NCBI GenBank assembly: GCA_002794785.1
Contig: NBBA01000002.1
Coordinates: forward strand, 62,001-126,000
Direction of reading: 5' to 3'
From: Coniferiporia sulphurascens
Lineage: Eukaryota > Basidiomycota > Agaricomycetes > Hymenochaetales > Hymenochaetaceae
DNA: 64,000 bases
How positions within the stretch are numbered: the first letter of the stretch is position 1; each line of letters begins with the position of its first letter. A model generated the notes under the pieces. The model saw only the letters and a program-made list of their open reading frames with translations, made no database searches and was not told the origin of the DNA. The position numbers and the translations under genes were made by a program. This document shows, piece by piece, positions 24,474-38,332 of this stretch.

Positions 24474-26316
24474 ATGTCGCCTCCGAAGTTCTCCATAGCA
24501 ATATGGTAAGTACCCAAGAGTTTAGCCTAGCTTCCTTGGCTCATATTCACTATAGCGGAGGAGGAATTGGGGGTCTGTTGACAGCTATCACGCTCTCACG
24601 TTTTTCCCGTGATAGAAAGGATATAAAAATCGACCTGTACGAAGCAGCGCATGAATTCACGGAAATAGGTGCGGGGGTGGCCGTATGGAGGCGCCCCTGG
24701 AGAGTGTTGAAGTCTCTCGGCCTCGAACAAGAGCTCGTACAGCTCAGCGATGGCGTAGTTGTGGAGGATAAGCCACGTGAGTTTTTCTTGAAGTCGGATT
24801 GGAGGTGGCACTGACGGACCATCTTAGGCCTTGTTTTCGAGATGCGCAAGTCTGATCAGGAGAAGGGAGTCCACTTCTATGACATGATCGCACCCAGTGA
24901 GCGATTTCACTCCTTGCTTCTTAGAAATAAGTAGGACGCTGATGTAGATCCTATAATCGTCAGCGGGAGGATTCTTCTTCCATCGTGCCCAGTTCTTAGA
25001 CGTTCTCGTGAAGAACCTTGACACAGAGATCACCTCTGTGCACTTCTCCAAGCGTCTTGTATCCTACTCACTTCCACCTGCATCTACCCCGTCCGCCCCA
25101 ATAACTCTCAACTTTAAGGACGGAACCACAGCGACATGCGATATGCTCATAGGTGCCGACGGAATTCATTCTGCGACGAGACATACCCTTTTAGAGCTGG
25201 CCGCCAAGGAAGCAGAAGCGGAGGCGGCCAACAGCGATGGAAAGAAGACGGCCGAAACGCTTCGTGCGGTGGTCAACCCCGTCTGGAGCGGTTGCATTGC
25301 CTACCGCGCAATCGTACCCCGCGAAAAGCTGGAGAAGATCAATCCGAGCCACAGGGCGTTGTTCACGTTTCTAAATGTTAAGATCAAGTCTGTTTCTCAC
25401 GATTTGCGTGCGGTAGAGCTAACGTCAATCTACATCGTGTAGTATACAGGAAAGAGCAATGTAACGAACTTCTGCACTACGCGACGATCGCATGTACTGA
25501 CACGGCTTATTCAGAGTATTGCAACGTATCCCATTTCTCATGGGCGCCTCATCAACATTGCAGCGATCCGCTCTTGGCCAGACAAGGCGGGTACAATATT
25601 CGAGGGAAATATTGTTGAAATGTGTAGCAAGGAGGAGCTCATTGAACAATACACGGGCTGGGAAGAAGAGGTACAACAGCTCGTGCAGGTATGAACTTCC
25701 TGTGTCTCCTGCAAATATGTAACTTGACATCACCACATGGCTACCTAACTCAGTGCGTAGAAGGACCCTCTCGCTGGGCCATCAACGTGTTGAAATGTCT
25801 ACCCATATCTACCCATGACCGTGTTGCGCTTCTGGGTGATGCAGTAAGCACTATATCTTTGACAAGATAACGACGGAAACATTTGAATTCTGGCGTCCTC
25901 CAAAGGCTCACGCCATGACACCCTTTCAAGGCTCGGGTGCAGGGCAGGCCATTGAGGATGCTTACGTCCTCGGTGCACTCCTCGCACACCCACTCACAAC
26001 ACTATCCAATCTGCGCGCCGCGCTTAAGGTGTACGAGGAGGTGCGTCTGCCTCACGCGAACATGGTGCAGCGGCTTTCAGCAGAAATAGGACGCCTGGTC
26101 CAGTACGACGACCCGCGCTTTTCTGGGCTTGGTCCAGACTCGGACTTCCAAGGTATGCAACCGAACACCTCACACGCGGATGTCGGGAAGCTCTGGGAAA
26201 TGGGACACACTATGATTGAAAACATGAAGTGGGCATGGACGACGGACGTTGAGGATGATCGCAAGAGGGCTGTTGCGCTACTTACAGAGCGTCTTGGAGG
26301 AAGTATTCCCTGCTGA
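24474..26316 (+). CDS. FAD-dependent monooxygenase B (salicylate hydroxylase-like)
   Basis: Inverted paralogue of monooxygenase A, 475 aa. Exons are 24474-24505, 24556-24776, 24828-24896, 24964-25376, 25443-25460 (18 bp, YTGKSN), 25515-25688, 25754-25843 and 25906-26316; sum 1,428 bp. The start MSPPKFSIAIC leads into GGGIGGL. DG motif GADGIHSATRH and GD motif LLGDA / AHAMTPFQGSGAGQA are present. Differences from A are concentrated at the end of exon 4 and near the C-terminus (B has a few extra residues around DSDFQGM). Both copies appear functional, so they may act on successive intermediates or be redundant. Confidence 0.9.
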
Positions 26317-26601
26317 TACAGTGATAGTACTAGTCTAAATTAATAGTCAGTCACGTGCTCCTACGCATTGGAGGTAAAAATTCCGACCTTGTTTGGCGTT
26401 CCATTTATTGCTGTGGCTCGACCCGTGCAAGCCCTACATAATCCTACACAGTTCTACACGGTCACCGGTAAATAGCTACCAAGGCGGTAAGTACGTCTAC
26501 TCATTGTGTATTTATAACAATCGTTGTAAGCTAGCTACCCTTTGGTTCGGCTACACTGTCAATATAAACCGTACAAAAAATAAGAATGTCTTTTGAATCG
26601 C

Positions 26602-29600
26602 CTAAACCTGCGGGGGCTGAGAACTGTCTTTTCCCTTCGCCCGCCTAGGCTTCCCCCGTCTGCTTTCGTTGGTTTCCGGTCCTCGAGTCCTCGTCTGCGT
26701 TCTTCCTTGCGCTTGTGGTGAGACCATCTGCGTAGAAGGCGTGTTGACTGCTGTTTCTTTACCAGGAGCCTTCTTCGTGACCTTCGCTTTCCTACCACCT
26801 CCTCTTCCTTTGCCTGACCCGGGTACGGAGACGGGTGGTCCAGGCTGCGCTTGAGTCTCACGACGGATGCGCTCTTCCTCTGCTGCCCACCATAGCATGA
26901 ACTCCACCTCTTCTTGTTCTGCCCTTTCCGCTTCCTGTCGTGCTTGCTCTTCTACCTGAATCTCGAGCAGACTCTTCTTCACTTTCGTAGACGTGGTATC
27001 TTGAGCACGCTGTTGCTGTTGGATGACCAGGAAAGATTGAGGGGAAGCAGATGCGGGTGGGTTGGGTTCGGGCGCGAACAGAACGGGAGCGACCCATGCA
27101 TTCCCGGATCCCTCACTGAACGAAGTACTCAGCTGTTGCCTCAAGTGCGCCAAAAATAAGTACTCACGAAACACGGTGGGACATAGGAGTAGCAATGGGA
27201 GTGTTGTGACGACCGGGTGTAAAAGTAGGACCGAGTGGAGGTGAAGCCTTAGCCTTCCCAACTGTGGATGGACTTGCCTGGGTAGGAGAGGAAACGATTA
27301 AGGATGACGAAGAGGCCCCTTTGGAGCCAATTTCCTCATTCTTCCGAAGGGCACGACTGATTCCCGACGGAGGCGTACTCTTGAGACTATCGGCAAGAGA
27401 GGGGCTAGAAATATCAGTAGGTAACGGTAAGGTCCGGCGAGACGTCGGAAGCCTCCATGGAGAATTCGTCTTATCGCGATGTGCCTCCGCAACTAAAGGA
27501 ACTCTCTGTGATGTCTTGGGGACCGCCATTGAGCTCGAAGAGTCATCATTGAATCCGATAATGCGTGAGCGACCTGGAGGAGTTCCGGATGGGAATGCAG
27601 TTGACCGCTGTCCCTCAGCTTCGGCCATAATCGTCCGGAGATCCATTCTAGACAATAAAGTTAGCGTCATGCGCAGGGTCTATTCAGAAAACAGGAAATA
27701 CCTTGGAGGCTGATGGTTGGTCTTAGCCTTCCATGGACTATACGTTCCAGTTGCTGGCTCTGGATCGCCCGTTGTCGGCACTGGGGAGCTGCTAACTTGA
27801 CCTGCAGGTAAGCTCAATGGCGGTATATCCTCCCGCACGTCGTCGTCCATAACGAAAATATCGTCTGGACCAGAGATTGTTCCATCCAAAGTCGTAATTG
27901 GTGGCAACATTGAGCGCGTCCCGTTGGAAGGGCCGAGTGTCGGCGATAAGTGGCCTAATGATGGGCGACCGTTTCGCTTATTCCCAGCTGCATGAGTAGG
28001 GGACAGCTTAGGTGATTGACGGGTATGCCCACTCAAGCCTCCTTTGCGTCCAGGAACAATTGGCTGCGGAATGTCTTGCAGCGCGAGCCAGTCCTTGCAT
28101 TTCTCAAGCGCCCTATTAACTAGCGTACCAGAGCGCGTCACAGGAAGCTTCTCCGCCTGACAAGCGCGCACGAATGCGGACAGCTGTCTGATATGTAGGT
28201 CTGCAAGATCGTCCAACATACGGCTCTCGACAAGTGTCTCCAAATTACGTGCCATGTAGCCCTGCAGACTGGCAATGAGCTGCGAGGCGTGAAAGTGTGT
28301 AGCATCGGAAAGGACACAGCAAACGTTGTTAATGTTGATGTACTTCAGTATAACTGAGGAGCAGACGAGGAGCAGACGGTCTAGTAATAATTCGCTCTGA
28401 AAATATATCGTCCTATGTTAATCGGCAAACAGAGGAAGAATGGGAAAGGACCAACTGCCACATCCATAACTTCAAATATAAACTCCAATACGTCATCAAC
28501 GTTCTGCGCGAAGTCTAAATCCGCCGAAGTCAGATAGACCCACTAGCGACCGCAAGGTAAGCATGAACTTGCCTAAAACTTCGAACATTTCCTCCCCACG
28601 ACCGGAGTAAATGAATTGCATAACAAATCCCATAGTGCGCCACCGCATGTGGCGCATATTAATAACCAGCGCATTGTCCGGCTTCCAGCGCTCTACAGTC
28701 CAATCTGCGTCGTCAAAGAAGCTAGCGAAAAACGAGGAACGTGCTCTCAAAATCACGGAGTGACAATAAATACGTGCATCCGTAAGCTCTAGGATAATAT
28801 CTGGCGCTAATGGGTCCGTAGAAAGAGTAGTCGTTTGAGTAGATGAAAACGACCTGTTCTCATGACTTGGCTGAGCGGTGTCGAAGAGTGCTCGCATGTC
28901 GCGCCCCATGCACGATGCGGGCTCGCGCTTAACCGGCGCACTGAGTGCCGCGTCCAGGGAAGAAAGGCACAATAGCTTAGCCAATACCTGGAGTTCGCTG
29001 CGGAGATTAGAGACTGTTGTCTTTGGCTTGACTTTAGCCAGTCCACCAATTACTTCTTCGGCGATACGTCGGTCCCAAATGGCGGGGATCGCGTCGGTAT
29101 ATAAGTAAACAGAAAGGAGCAGAACAGATAAGGGATGAACACCGGAAAATATGAGTTTCGGCAATGGTTTCTGCTTCTTTGAGGAAACAGCGGAGAAGGA
29201 AACATTTTTGAAGTCAATAGTGACGGTTAGTGGCCCAGTCGTGGTTTTTACACTTCTTCCAAGTAAAACATCCTTTAATACAGACGATCGAGAGGCGAGG
29301 ATGACCTTATGCACTGGAAATTCAAACCAAGAGCCCACTCGCACTAGAAGATCAGCTCCATATTTCAAACCAGTCCCTCCAAATAGACTTTCGTTGCCAA
29401 TGCGCCGGCGCTTCGTATCTTGAACCAAGACGTCTAATAATCGTTGAATAGTATTGATATCTTGCTTTATGGATGAGTCTTCGATGTCTTCGTCAACGTC
29501 GGCGCCCATCTCTTCCATAGGTGATCTAGCGCTATCCAGAGCCCCACCAGAAACGGCTCGTGAATTTGTACTTAAAAATTCATCCTCCACACCTTCTTCT

Positions 29601-31493
29601 TTATCATCAACCGACGATAGATAAGGCTGAATGGTCTCCAAATCTCCGGCAACTGTATTGCCAGTGATCTCGATTGGCGCGGGCTTGCTGTCCGTTCGGA
29701 GGGCAGCAAACGCCCCCGCGCTATTGGCGGCAACGCTTATGATCCTCTGCATAAATGGCATCCGCTGGAATTTGAACACTTTTGCAGTGCGACTTCGGAC
29801 GTAAACATGCCCCGATTCTGTACAGAGTATGATTGTGCCGTCCGCACCGAGAGCAACATCCTTGACCGCACTGAATTGCTTTCGAAGTGCCCATACGCGT
29901 TGAGGCCTAACAACTGTCGCGGTACTGGGAAGAACCTTGTTCTGTGTCGCATTCATATCCGCAGAGGGTGGATTCAGAGTAAAGGTAAATAATTCGCCAT
30001 TTGATGAGAGTGCCGCGAATGTGAAATCACAACAAACAACCTTCGCAATACTTGCGTTATTCTGAGCCATTGGAGGCCTGTACGCTTGAATTTCCGATGG
30101 GAAGTTTTGCGTCGGAAAACTAGAGAAAACTGTTAATGACGAAAAAATATGTAAATTTGTCGTGCACGAACTTTATCTTGAAGTTCCTTCCGTTATAGAA
30201 GCAGATTACATCCTGGCTTTCAAGCAAACAGGCCATTGCTGCATCTGAGATCGCCACGCCAACAACTGGCTGGGTAATTTGTGTCACTCGTCGAGGAAGG
30301 ATCTGTACGGGCTGTGCAGAGCGGTCGTATCCAAGTTGGCCACCATTCGTACCCCAGGTGTACAGTTCCGTCGCCGTCCAGCAGACGGATGCGGTCCTAC
30401 AAGCCGCAATGCCTTTCACGAATTCCCTTTTCAAGGGACCAACCACTCGACGAGGGACAGCCTGGAGTGTTGCTCCTTCGACAGTATATCCGAGCTGCGA
30501 GAACCGTGCAAGGCCCCAGCTCAGTACATCTCCTACACGTGTGAGCGCTAGCGTATGATCCTGACCGAGCGCAAGTGCGACAATCTGCGCCTCCTCGTTC
30601 AGATCATTCAGCGGCGTCAGGCTGTATTGAGTGTGCTGTGCGGGCCCCAAACGTCCGCCACTCCCAAATCCACACAAGCGCAGGTTCGCGCGAGGCTCAG
30701 CTGTCACAATAGCGGTGTGTAGTTTGGCCATGGCGACCTGACGTACGCGGATGGGTTGAAAGCGCACAGATAATAACTCAGATTGGGAGATAGAGTGATC
30801 ATCCTGGGGCGGGACTTGAACTTGTTCTGGATGTGCACGGTCGTCTCCGTCGCCGAGGCCAAGTGCCGCATTCCTAAAGCAATCATATTGAGACAATTTT
30901 CGCAGCACACACCATGATAGATACCTGTTTGTCCCCCAGGTAAACAGATCAGCCTCTTCTGAGTCGTCTGGTTTCGTGCCCTTAACAGTCGAGTTGTAAA
31001 GGTCGAAAGCAGTACACCCTTCAAAATCTTTAAGGGATATATCGATTTCTGCCCTCTGCAGTAAAAGGACACTGTGTGATTATGTAAGCGACACGTCACG
31101 TCAGACACCGCCCCGCCCCACTTACCTAGCAGCTAAATTCCCCGAGTACAATGCCCTATGCAATGGCGTCCAGCGACTCTCCGTATCCGCCATGTTGATA
31201 TCGACCCGGGGATGAGTGAGCAGAAGCTTGACATACTCGAGTGCAGCAGGGTCAGTCGAGGACACTGCCAGATGGAGGACGGTCCGCCCAAGCCAGTCGC
31301 GCGCATTTACATCGCAGGGTGGCGGGGTATTACTCGATAGCGGGCTCTGTTTGTTCCAAGACCTTCCACCACTAGAGCTCAGGGCGGGTGCAGTGGATGC
31401 ACCCGCTGCTCGAGAGACGTCAAGCAGGCGCTGGAATGCCTGCTGGTTTCGGAGGGCGAAGTAGACATGGAGTGTGGTCATGCAAAGCAACAA
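26602..31493 (-). CDS. IBtk-like protein: ankyrin, RCC1 and two BTB domains
   Basis: Large regulator resembling inhibitor of Bruton tyrosine kinase / Btk-binding proteins, 1,497 aa, probably a substrate adaptor for a cullin-3 ubiquitin ligase. Exons: 31126-31493, 30925-31071, 30172-30873, 28580-30119, 28456-28503, 27702-28396, 27168-27647 and 26602-27115 (4,494 bp, in frame). N-terminus: ankyrin repeats (RTVLHLAV, WTPLHRALYSGN). Then RCC1 repeats (FTWGTNRNAALGLGDGDD, ELYTWGTNGGQLGYD) to about residue 400. The first BTB starts near DLLVRVGSWFEFPVHKVILA and the second near DIILELTDARIYCHSVILRA. The tail is Ser/Pro-rich with a Glu/Arg coiled coil (EEQARQEAERAEQEEVEF) and a basic end. An alternative start 12 bp downstream (MTTLHVYFAL) is equally possible. 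It is not part of secondary metabolism. Confidence 0.88.
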
Positions 31494-31923
31494 GCAGACG
31501 AGACAACGATCGCAAAGGACGCTCTGCTACGTCCTAGGGATCGCTTATCGCCCGAGTACCGTGCCCCTTGGCTGGACACAGATAGATGAAGTTTGAAGGC
31601 GGTGACCTCAGAAGAAAGATGAAAGCGCTTTTGAGCTAGGCGGCCCTTATGAAACTTTGAGAGATAGATATATAGAAATACAGAAATAAGTTAAAAGCTC
31701 AGCGGCAGCAGCAGCAAGACGGTGGTGCAAGATGGAGTCACGAATGTGCTCAGTACCGCCGGCGATATGCACAAGTCATTAGCAAACGTGCGAACGTACG
31801 GCAACTACGGAAGTCATCACGTTAGCATTGATCGCATTGATCGAGTAATTTGATCCGAAATTTTATGACTCAGCGTTCATTTCCTTCAGCAGATAAGCAG
31901 CGTCCTCTGACTCTTTTCGTATC
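31494..31923. promoter_or_regulatory. Divergent promoter region of the IBtk-like and DAO genes
   Basis: 430 bp between two divergent starts. Contains an AT-rich stretch with repeated GATA (AGATAGATATATAG, about 31662). No defined TATA position can be assigned. Confidence 0.4.
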
Positions 31924-33827
31924 ATGCTGGTATCTGCTTTCCTCTCTTTCTTCTCTTATATCTCAAGCTTTGCAAGCCATATGTCTGCCAAACAGGGATT
32001 TCCTGTCCCTCTCAATGAGCATGATGTCCACCAAAGGTTCTTCGACGCGCAGCTGAACCTTGCCGACATACCTGCGTCTCTCCCAGTCGTGAACTCTACG
32101 CGTTCATTTTGGCTACACCCCTCGGAGGAGGTAAATCCTCTCGCAAAAGAAGGCAGCCAGGGACAGATCACGCCCGATGCGGATATATGCGTTATTGGCT
32201 CCGGCGTCACCGGCATCTCTGCTGCCCATCATTTCTCAAATATATTCCCTGAGAAGAAGATTGTTATACTTGAGGCGCGAGACTTCTGTTAGTGAAAAAA
32301 ATTATCCGAGTAGCCTAGACTAACTCTTCTACTATAGGTTCTGGAGCGACAGGTTAGTCAAAAAAGTTCTACGAAACACTATCTTTACACTTGACAACAG
32401 GCAGGAATGGCGGACACCTTACTGCCGGTATTTTCTTGGACTTAGGCAGGCACGAGAAGTCCATGGGTTTGGAAGAAGCACTCAAGCATTATGCACTCGA
32501 GCAGCATACTTCTCGCTCTATCTTGCAGATAATACGTGAGAATGAGCTAGAGGACGCTGTGGATCTCGTATCCGGCGGACATATTGACATCCTCCTCACC
32601 GACCAAGAAGTCGAGGACGGACACGCGGACTTTGAGCTCGCGAAGAAGTCTGGTGTAAATCTCGACAATGTCAAATGGTTCACCAAGGAGGAACTAGCCG
32701 ACGTCTGTTTTAATTTTGCGTCCTACGGAACAAATACTAACGCAAAATTTCTTGGATTTTTACTATCGTTATCAGACATACGGGACTCCGCATGTAGCAG
32801 TGCAGATCCCTGGACATAATCTCTGGCCTATAAAGCTCGTAACGCAGATGTACTATCTCGCTCAAAAGAACTTTGCCTCATCCGCCGGTTCACTCCATCT
32901 ACACACTAACACGCCCGTCACGGAAATCAAGCCTTCATCTACGTCCTCCCATCTCTGGGTGCTCTCTACACCCCGCGGAACGGTCGCATGCTCTACCGTC
33001 TTACATGCAACAAACGCGTATGCTTCCCACCTTCTCCCGCAGCTCGCCGGACCGCGCGGAATTGTGCCCGTGCGCGGACAGGTTCTTGCTACTCGCGCCG
33101 CTGCGCCGCTAGCAGAGATTGGACGCAGCTCATGGGCTGGAAACGAAGGGTTCGAGTACTGGTTCCCGCGCCCGCCCAAGACACCAAGCGACGAGCAACG
33201 ACCACTCATTATTCTCGGCGGCGGTCGCGAAGCCGTTCAAGGCTACGAACTTGGCATTTCCGACGACAGTGAGGTGAGCTCGCAGGCGGGCCAGGCCTTG
33301 CGCGCGTTTCTGCCAGCCGTGTTCCCCGGAAAGTACGAGGAAGGCGCTGAACCTGAGATGGAATGGGTTGGTCCCAGTCCTTCCTTCCTGCGTATAACCA
33401 ACGTAACCGATGATTTTAAAGACAGGAATAATGGGCTATACGTCCTTACGTGACCCCTTCGTATGTATTTTCCCACATTTAGTCATTCCCTGATAAAAAT
33501 TGCCTAATTCGTCGCACCTACCAAGGTCGGACCCGTCCTCGCTGCAGATGGCTCCGAGGTTTCTGGTCAATACATTTCAGCAGGGTACACCGGCCACGGC
33601 ATGCCTCGCGCATTCGCATGGTACGTCCACTCCTTTAACTTCCAGACCGCACTTCGCGTTGATTGTCGATCTCCGATTTCCTTCTGGGTGCTGTAATTGA
33701 TTGATCCGAAATCAGCGCGGAGGCGGTTTCCTCCCTGATCGCGCACGATCTTGCGGGCAAGCCTCGCGAAAACTGGACGATTCCTGCGTGGCTGCCGAAG
33801 CGATACCTGACATGGAACAGATTGTGA
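31924..33827 (+). CDS. FAD-dependent oxidoreductase, DAO family
   Basis: D-amino-acid-oxidase/glycine-oxidase fold flavoprotein of 505 aa. Exons are 31924-32287, 32338-32352 (15 bp), 32401-32702, 32776-33366, 33422-33460 (39 bp), 33526-33620 and 33716-33827. The dinucleotide-binding motif VIGSGVTGISAAHH is at about residues 90-103. SGATGRNGGH (joined across the 15-bp exon) is the family's second flavin loop. Joining exons 4-6 gives EWTGIMGYTSLRDPFVGPVL and AGYTGHGMPRAFACAEAV, the conserved C-terminal flavin contacts. The start at 31924 gives a hydrophobic N-terminus; the ATG at 31981 (MSAKQGFPVPL) would give a cytosolic protein and is a good alternative. Substrate unknown, probably an amine or amino acid. 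Confidence 0.87.
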
Positions 33828-34475
33828 AACACCTCCTCCACGCCGAGTGAATATACCAGTTGATTTAAAGTAAACAAAATATGCACAGACATCGGAAATA
33901 GATCTTACGCTGGAAAAGGAGTGTTAGTTTACACCGATAGGAACAAAATGAGACAGACGATCCGTTGTAATCAGCCAGCAAGGAATAAAAGATCAATAGT
34001 TAGAACACCTTTCGTCTACATCCATACACGTCAATGGCTAAAGGCATTCCTGAGTTTGCGAGAGCCAAACGTGAAGTAGGCCTGATCTATACACCCGATG
34101 CCGCATACAGTGCAGTAATTACAACCTTGCTTGATTATAAGCAGAGAGAAATGAGGCTACAAGGCCATTAGTGTACACGTGTTGGCTGAGCGATTAGAAT
34201 TTAAGTCGATAGTTCTTCCATCGGGAAGGAGCGAGGGTGACACCAAAAAGGAAGGAAAAATAAACCGAAAATGAATGAAAGTTCTGCGGCAGCAGCTGCT
34301 CAGCGTACGGAGATTACTGGTATATAAGCTGCGTCGACCGCCATGATTCCAAGAGACTCCGCCAAGAATAAGGAAAGGGTTACATGAAATACTACCGATG
34401 TCGGAATCCGTCGCAGTCGGAATTAGTAAGGCGATGCCGGCGCCGAAACTTACATCTACAGAGCCTCAATCAAGG
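33828..34475. other. Intergenic between convergent genes
   Basis: Lies between the 3' ends of the DAO gene and the Ser-rich gene. No coding signal beyond short antisense frames of the latter. Confidence 0.4.
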
Positions 34476-36210
34476 TCATCTCCTGCTGACACCAAGCCTT
34501 CGGCCTCTCGCACTCGAAGAAGCCCGACTCAGGGGTGTACTTGCGCGGTTCCCTCTAATGGATTTGTGCACATCTGATGAGGATGCAGATTTAGATGCTG
34601 ACCGAGTACGTCGGGCGGGCGACGTTCTGCCTGACAATGAGGATGCAGAAGTAGATTTGGATGCTGCTCGTGTACGTAGAGCGGGCGACGTTCTGCCCGA
34701 CTCAGGTGGTAGCGGAGCCGGAGAGCCTACGCGCGTCGGTGGCGGGCTTAGCGAGCTAGTATCCGTGTGCATACCGTTGTCTGCGTCAGAATCGTCATCG
34801 ATTTCCTCTAGCCTCCGCTTGCGAGCAACAAGTTCAAGTGGTATCCTCCTCCGCATAGAGCCAAGCGCTACGGGAGTGGGTACTAAAAGCGAAGCGTTGT
34901 CATTCGAAAATGTGTCCTCCGATAAACTTAGTTGCGTAAATGAGGTTACGCTCTCCGGCGGGAAGACCTGATTGACAACCGTCGCCAACCGTCCCTTTCC
35001 AGGGATAAAAGAAGTTGAGGCTGCAGCTGCTATGTGGTGCTGGCTAATGTCCACTACGAGTGTCGACGAGCGCGACAGGGAAGAAGACTCGGCAGGACGG
35101 GAGCCACTTATGCCCGTAGCTGCCTCCTCGAGCGTAACCGAGCTCCGCGAGCGGTCTTGTCCCCTTGCATTATCAGGACGCCCGGTGCAAATATCGCCTG
35201 GACTGAGGTCTTCCAGAGAAAACTGAAAATACTCCTTTGGAATGGGTGTGTTATCCCATGTTTCTCCACGTGCGATGGCCTCCTCGAGAGCGCGATCAGC
35301 CGCATCAAGTCGCCTGCAAGCCTTCCGGAAGGCAGAAACTTTGCGCAGGTCACTCATCGACGGAAGTGCATACGAAGGAGGTGCTTTGTACTTCACAATT
35401 CCTTTCGGGGGTACGTATCCATACTGGCCGAGTGCGAAGTAAGCTGCACCCTGAAACTCTTTGCGCGCCTCGTTATAATCGTATTCGAGATGTCGTGGAC
35501 CCCACGGCCGGATGTCAAAGCGCCTCAGCGAGTGTCTCGAAGTGAGCGCGGACCATCCAGTAGGCATCGAAGACGAAGCACCTGAGTTAGGGGAGTTCGG
35601 ACGTGAAGTGGGGCGAGAGAGCGATAAGGCCCGATATTTACTATTCGGATTCTCCGCAGGTGAAACGCATCTAGAGGACGGTGGAGTTGTGCGAGCAACG
35701 TTCTCGTCGACAACAGAGTCTATAATACGCTGCATAGCGGGAGGGCCATTGTATGCGATGGGAGGTAAAGGAAACTGCTCCTTTGTATTTTCTTTGTCTA
35801 TAACACCACCGCTGACTGTACCGTCGCCACTGCGATAATCTGAGGACTCCAGGGTCTCAGCACCTTCAATTCTAGGGCGTTTCTGTAGAGGGATAGAAGA
35901 GCTAGAGCTGCTTGAAGTACTTGCGTAGGCACCAAGGGAGTGTGACCGCGAGGTTCTGCTTTCTGGGCCTCTAGAAAGGTTTAATTCCGAATTGGATTGT
36001 TGAAGTGGCTTAGAGAATGAGAAATCGCCGATGGGAGCATTTAACTTCTTTTGCACCCTTTCTGCGTTTCCTTTGATCCATACTAAAGGAATTGCGCATG
36101 AATACCAAGTTTTTATGGCTCACTAAAGTGCACTTACATTTTCTGAAGCGAGGAGGAATATCTTCATACTTCGTGGTAACGTGTGTCATCGGTGGCGCTT
36201 CTGAAGACAT
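34476..36210 (-). CDS. Ser-rich conserved hypothetical protein
   Basis: 559 aa, two exons (36138-36210 and 34476-36082, in frame). The N-terminus reads MSSEAPPMTHVTTKYEDIPP. The protein is low complexity, rich in Ser, Arg and Pro, with SP/TP sites and repeats such as GRTSPALRTRAASKS / GRTSPARRTRSASKS near the C-terminus. A more ordered centre (HLEYDYNEARKEFQGAAYF, LRKVSAFRKACRRLDAADRA) may be the functional part. Composition suggests a nuclear, phosphorylated protein. I do not recognise a family. Confidence 0.75.
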
Positions 36211-36864
36211 TCTGACTGTAACTAATGCTAGTAGCTAAAAGTTCTCAAGCTTAGTTAGATCAAATAGTAGGCGGTAAAATGACCTACAGCTGGATCATGG
36301 AACAACTGATTTGTGTGGGCAAAGCGCGGAAAGATGCAAAGACTGACGGAGGATGAATTAAGACCAGACTTCCGTAAATAGCGTTTGCCATATCGGTAAG
36401 ACTTTCTCACGATCCATACACGTAAGCTCCGTCCATAAAGCCTTCTCCGAGCCACCTCACTGAGAGTTAACGCGCAAGGAAGTAACGATGAGAAGTAGCA
36501 GGAGTAAGTTCCTGTATCTTAGTCGCTTAGCGCATCGGCTTCTCGGAAATCTTTTTGCGAGATGGCTTCCGATAGTCTTTTCGAATGTCTAGTATTTTAT
36601 TTATATTTTATTGAAATCGAAGAACGATTATAAAAGGCTTTGTACAGTGGACTCTATGTTGTTTTCAAAGGCACACAACACAACCTGACCGTCGTAAGCG
36701 CTGAGATACGTATACAGTTCTGATTCGTAGGTGAATTGCGTTTTTAGGTATTGGGCGAGGCCCAGTGCTCGGCATAACCCGCATGTGATTGAACAGACCG
36801 GTCCCTGGCGAAGCGCCCGATAATAACTGCCGAATGAAGTATCGCGCATTTACCCAAAATAATA
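36211..36864. other. Intergenic downstream of TGS1
   Basis: Between two minus-strand genes. Contains a 73-codon minus-strand ORF (36628-36849) without recognised motif, directly after the TGS1 stop; likely chance. Confidence 0.4.
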
Positions 36865-37968
<1,104 letters not shown>

Positions 37969-38332
37969 AGCTTTAAAGGAGGGTTATAGACGACGGTATT
38001 CGGTACTTCTGAGGTTGCGCAGAGCTTACACGAACGAACAGGCAGACGAGCTCAACGTCGTGCATTCCCCAACACTTTGGGAAAAGACTTCAACGAGGAC
38101 GACAATCACCCCAAAGAGGAAATTACATATGCTTACATATGCGTTTTCTCAACCGACGCCTGAAGTCCGAGTCGCTCAGGCTCAAGTTGCTCAACGGCAC
38201 TCCGAGTCCTCTTATTCGTTACACTAGTAACTCTGGGACTCCTGAACCGATCCTAAGCACTACTCAGCACTAACATCATTAATCTCGCTTCTAAAGCTAA
38301 ACAATATTACACTACGGCTTGTCACTGTTGGG
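37969..38332. promoter_or_regulatory. Divergent promoter region of TGS1 and the Zn2Cys6 gene
   Basis: 364 bp between two divergent start codons, so it must contain both promoters. A tandem ACATATGCTTACATATGC is present near 38127-38142. No further site is assigned. Confidence 0.4.

Noticed and set aside
30172..30908. Separate RCC1 protein, and separate BTB and ankyrin proteins at 28496-30070 and 31122-31493
   Set aside because: All join in one consistent frame of 4,494 bp with the ankyrin-RCC1-BTB order of IBtk-like proteins, so they are exons of one gene.
34384..35585. Plus-strand ORFs of up to 195 codons
   Set aside because: Antisense to the Ser-rich gene; composition mirrors its repetitive codons.
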